The notes under the pieces are model-generated. The model did no database searches. It worked only from the letters and a program-made list of their open reading frames with translations, and was not told where the DNA came from. Positions 62,865 through 64,000 of a stretch of DNA of 64,000 bases are shown here, in pieces (the first letter of the stretch is position 1; every line of letters begins with the position of its first letter). The DNA comes from Ignelater luminosus (lineage: Eukaryota; Arthropoda; Insecta; Coleoptera; Elateridae). A program made the position numbers and the translations under genes. The DNA is taken from the NCBI GenBank assembly GCA_011009095.1, contig VTPC01008715.1, forward strand, positions 37,012-101,011, given 5' to 3'.

Positions 62865-63483
62865 CCCTAAAGCTGCTAGATGTGTTGCATAACCACTACA
62901 TTTTATTCCGTTTTGGGGCTGCGCATTATACAAGTCCCAAGCTGTACCACAAAAAGAGTGAAGTATAACCATGGAAACAGTAAAACCATCAAATTTATTG
63001 TTAGACCCAGTTTTTTAAGCAGGGTTTTAAGTTAATCTACATAAAAGTCTAAAGGCCCATTTACAACCACTTCGAAAGCGAAACCTAATAAGGCAACTAA
63101 CATCCAAAATTATATAACTTACAAAAAGCATTCAAAACCAACATTTCAAAAAAATTTCAATTTCACATTTATCTGGAGTTGTAATGACTAAATATTTTTG
63201 TTTTCATTTTCAGGTTCGCAGCTTTTTACAAATAAAAAACGTAATAAAAACCAATTTTACGACTTTTTGGGTTATAACAGAATTACGATTACAATCAATT
63301 ATAAAAATTAAACTTTTGAAGTTTCCTGAAATTGATTATAGAAAAATTGATTTTGAACTTCGCAACTGATTTTTGTCCCAGCCCTACACCACTTAGTTGC
63401 TTCCATCAGCGTTTGTTCAGCACAAAACATTAAACCTTTAGAAAGGAGAGCCTTGTACAGGGACATCATTAATAGGAGGAAGC

Positions 63484-63516
63484 CACGTGACCACTAATTT
63501 AAAAGTGGCGCGAAAT
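63484..63516 (+). promoter_or_regulatory. E-box CACGTG and E2F-like site
   Basis: A palindromic E-box CACGTG (63484-63489, within GCCACGTGAC) is followed 16 bases on by GTGGCGCGAAAT (505-516), whose complement TTTCGCGCC fits the E2F consensus TTTSGCGC. Both lie roughly 180-210 bases before the donor of a probable first exon at 63694, so they may belong to the promoter of the gene entering the window there. Confidence 0.35.
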
Positions 63517-63779
63517 TTTACCTTTCAACGTTGGCTACACTCCCTCACAAGTATATTTCTAACCTAAAATTACATCGGCGTGCGTACTTTCCGTGATTTC
63601 TTGGTCTCTGTTTTGCGTTTTCTACAGTTTATTTTGTTCTATTTAAAAATCAGTCTTTTTCAAGACTAAATCTGTTTTTTGTGAGTTAATCGAGGTAAGT
63701 TAGATTTAACGCATTCAAAGTGTGATAATAAATTTTAAAACTGCATAATTATTTCAGTTTGTAAGGTTACGTTTTTGCG

Positions 63780-63807
63780 ATGCCTTTTACAAGCAAACAA
63801 GATAAAT
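63780..63807 (+). CDS. 5' end of an unidentified gene (partial)
   Basis: A noncoding first exon probably ends at 63694 (CGAG then GTAAGT). A short second exon starts after ATTTCAG at 63758. It holds an ATG at 63780, reads MPFTSKQDK, and meets a donor GTAAGC at 63808 in phase 1. The gene would continue past the end of the window. Splice signals on both sides and a GC-richer upstream region with E-box and E2F-like sites support a real start. Nine residues are too few to assign a family, and the model could be chance. Confidence 0.35.
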
Positions 63808-64000
63808 GTAAGCCATTATTTTTAATTAATTCTAGTAACCTGCTACCTAAAGAAATATTTTTTGATCAATAAATTATGGCAGCTGAAATAATTGCGATTT
63901 TTAGTTCTGTTATCTAGCATACCTAGTTCTAAGTATTATGTTACATTAATTTAAGAAAATAAAAATTACACGTCAATTATTAATCTTTAATTATTCCCAG

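Larger units (their letters stand above)
61148..63479. other. upstream region of the INO80D-like gene and intergenic DNA
   Basis: No further coding exon was recognised. It contains a candidate TATA box at 61743-61750 and a TCA-type trinucleotide run near 62239-62263. A NRF1-like GCATGCGCA lies near 62474 and an inverted repeat at 62801-62864. A GGGCCGTCTGACACGG motif near 62680 resembles a transposon end, but its partner was not found. Confidence 0.4.

Noticed and set aside
1-64000. CRISPR arrays, operons or ribosome binding sites
   Set aside because: Introns and gene families show a eukaryotic genome; no regularly spaced direct repeats were seen.

Overview
This is an AT-rich animal nuclear window, most likely from an insect. 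Its genes are split by spliceosomal introns with GT..AG borders. The proteins recognised are animal housekeeping families, and the spaces between genes are crowded with small inverted-repeat transposons (MITEs) and decayed Tc1/mariner elements. The species cannot be named from sequence alone. A run of 400 N marks an assembly gap at 5615-6014.

Five genes can be modelled exon by exon with all splice phases consistent. (1) SART3/Prp24-type U4/U6 snRNP recycling factor, minus strand, 6932-10189, 3 coding exons, 802 aa. (2) CNBP, a CCHC zinc-knuckle nucleic-acid-binding protein, minus strand, 18337-18777, 146 aa in one coding exon, with a probable noncoding leader exon near 21.1-21.3 kb. (3) PIG-K, catalytic subunit of the GPI transamidase, plus strand, 23171-26508, 6 exons, 342 aa. 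(4) STT3B, catalytic subunit of oligosaccharyltransferase, plus strand, 35219-39924, 12 exons, 777 aa. (5) INO80D-like chromatin remodelling subunit, minus strand, 57022-61147, 6 coding exons, 486 aa. The 5' end of a sixth, unidentified gene enters at about 63.6-63.8 kb on the plus strand.

The genes serve separate basic functions: splicing, RNA binding, ER protein modification and chromatin. PIG-K and STT3B are both ER enzymes acting on newly made secretory proteins; their closeness may be chance.

The rest is mobile DNA. A DD37E mariner-type element (27631-28925) sits inside an older decayed DDE transposase (about 27215-29824), and removing it lets the host reading frame resume. A Tc1 DD34E element (46829-48429) has perfect 28-bp terminal repeats but a dead gene; a 68-nt intron-like segment splits that gene exactly between codons. 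Small elements with hAT, PIF/Harbinger-like, piggyBac-like and CACCCTGTATA-type ends are scattered throughout, several inside PIG-K and STT3B introns. The most unusual signal is a hammerhead-ribozyme-like core on the minus strand at 33776-33830, inside a 1.2-kb terminal-repeat element. No tRNA, rRNA, CRISPR or prokaryotic feature was seen.
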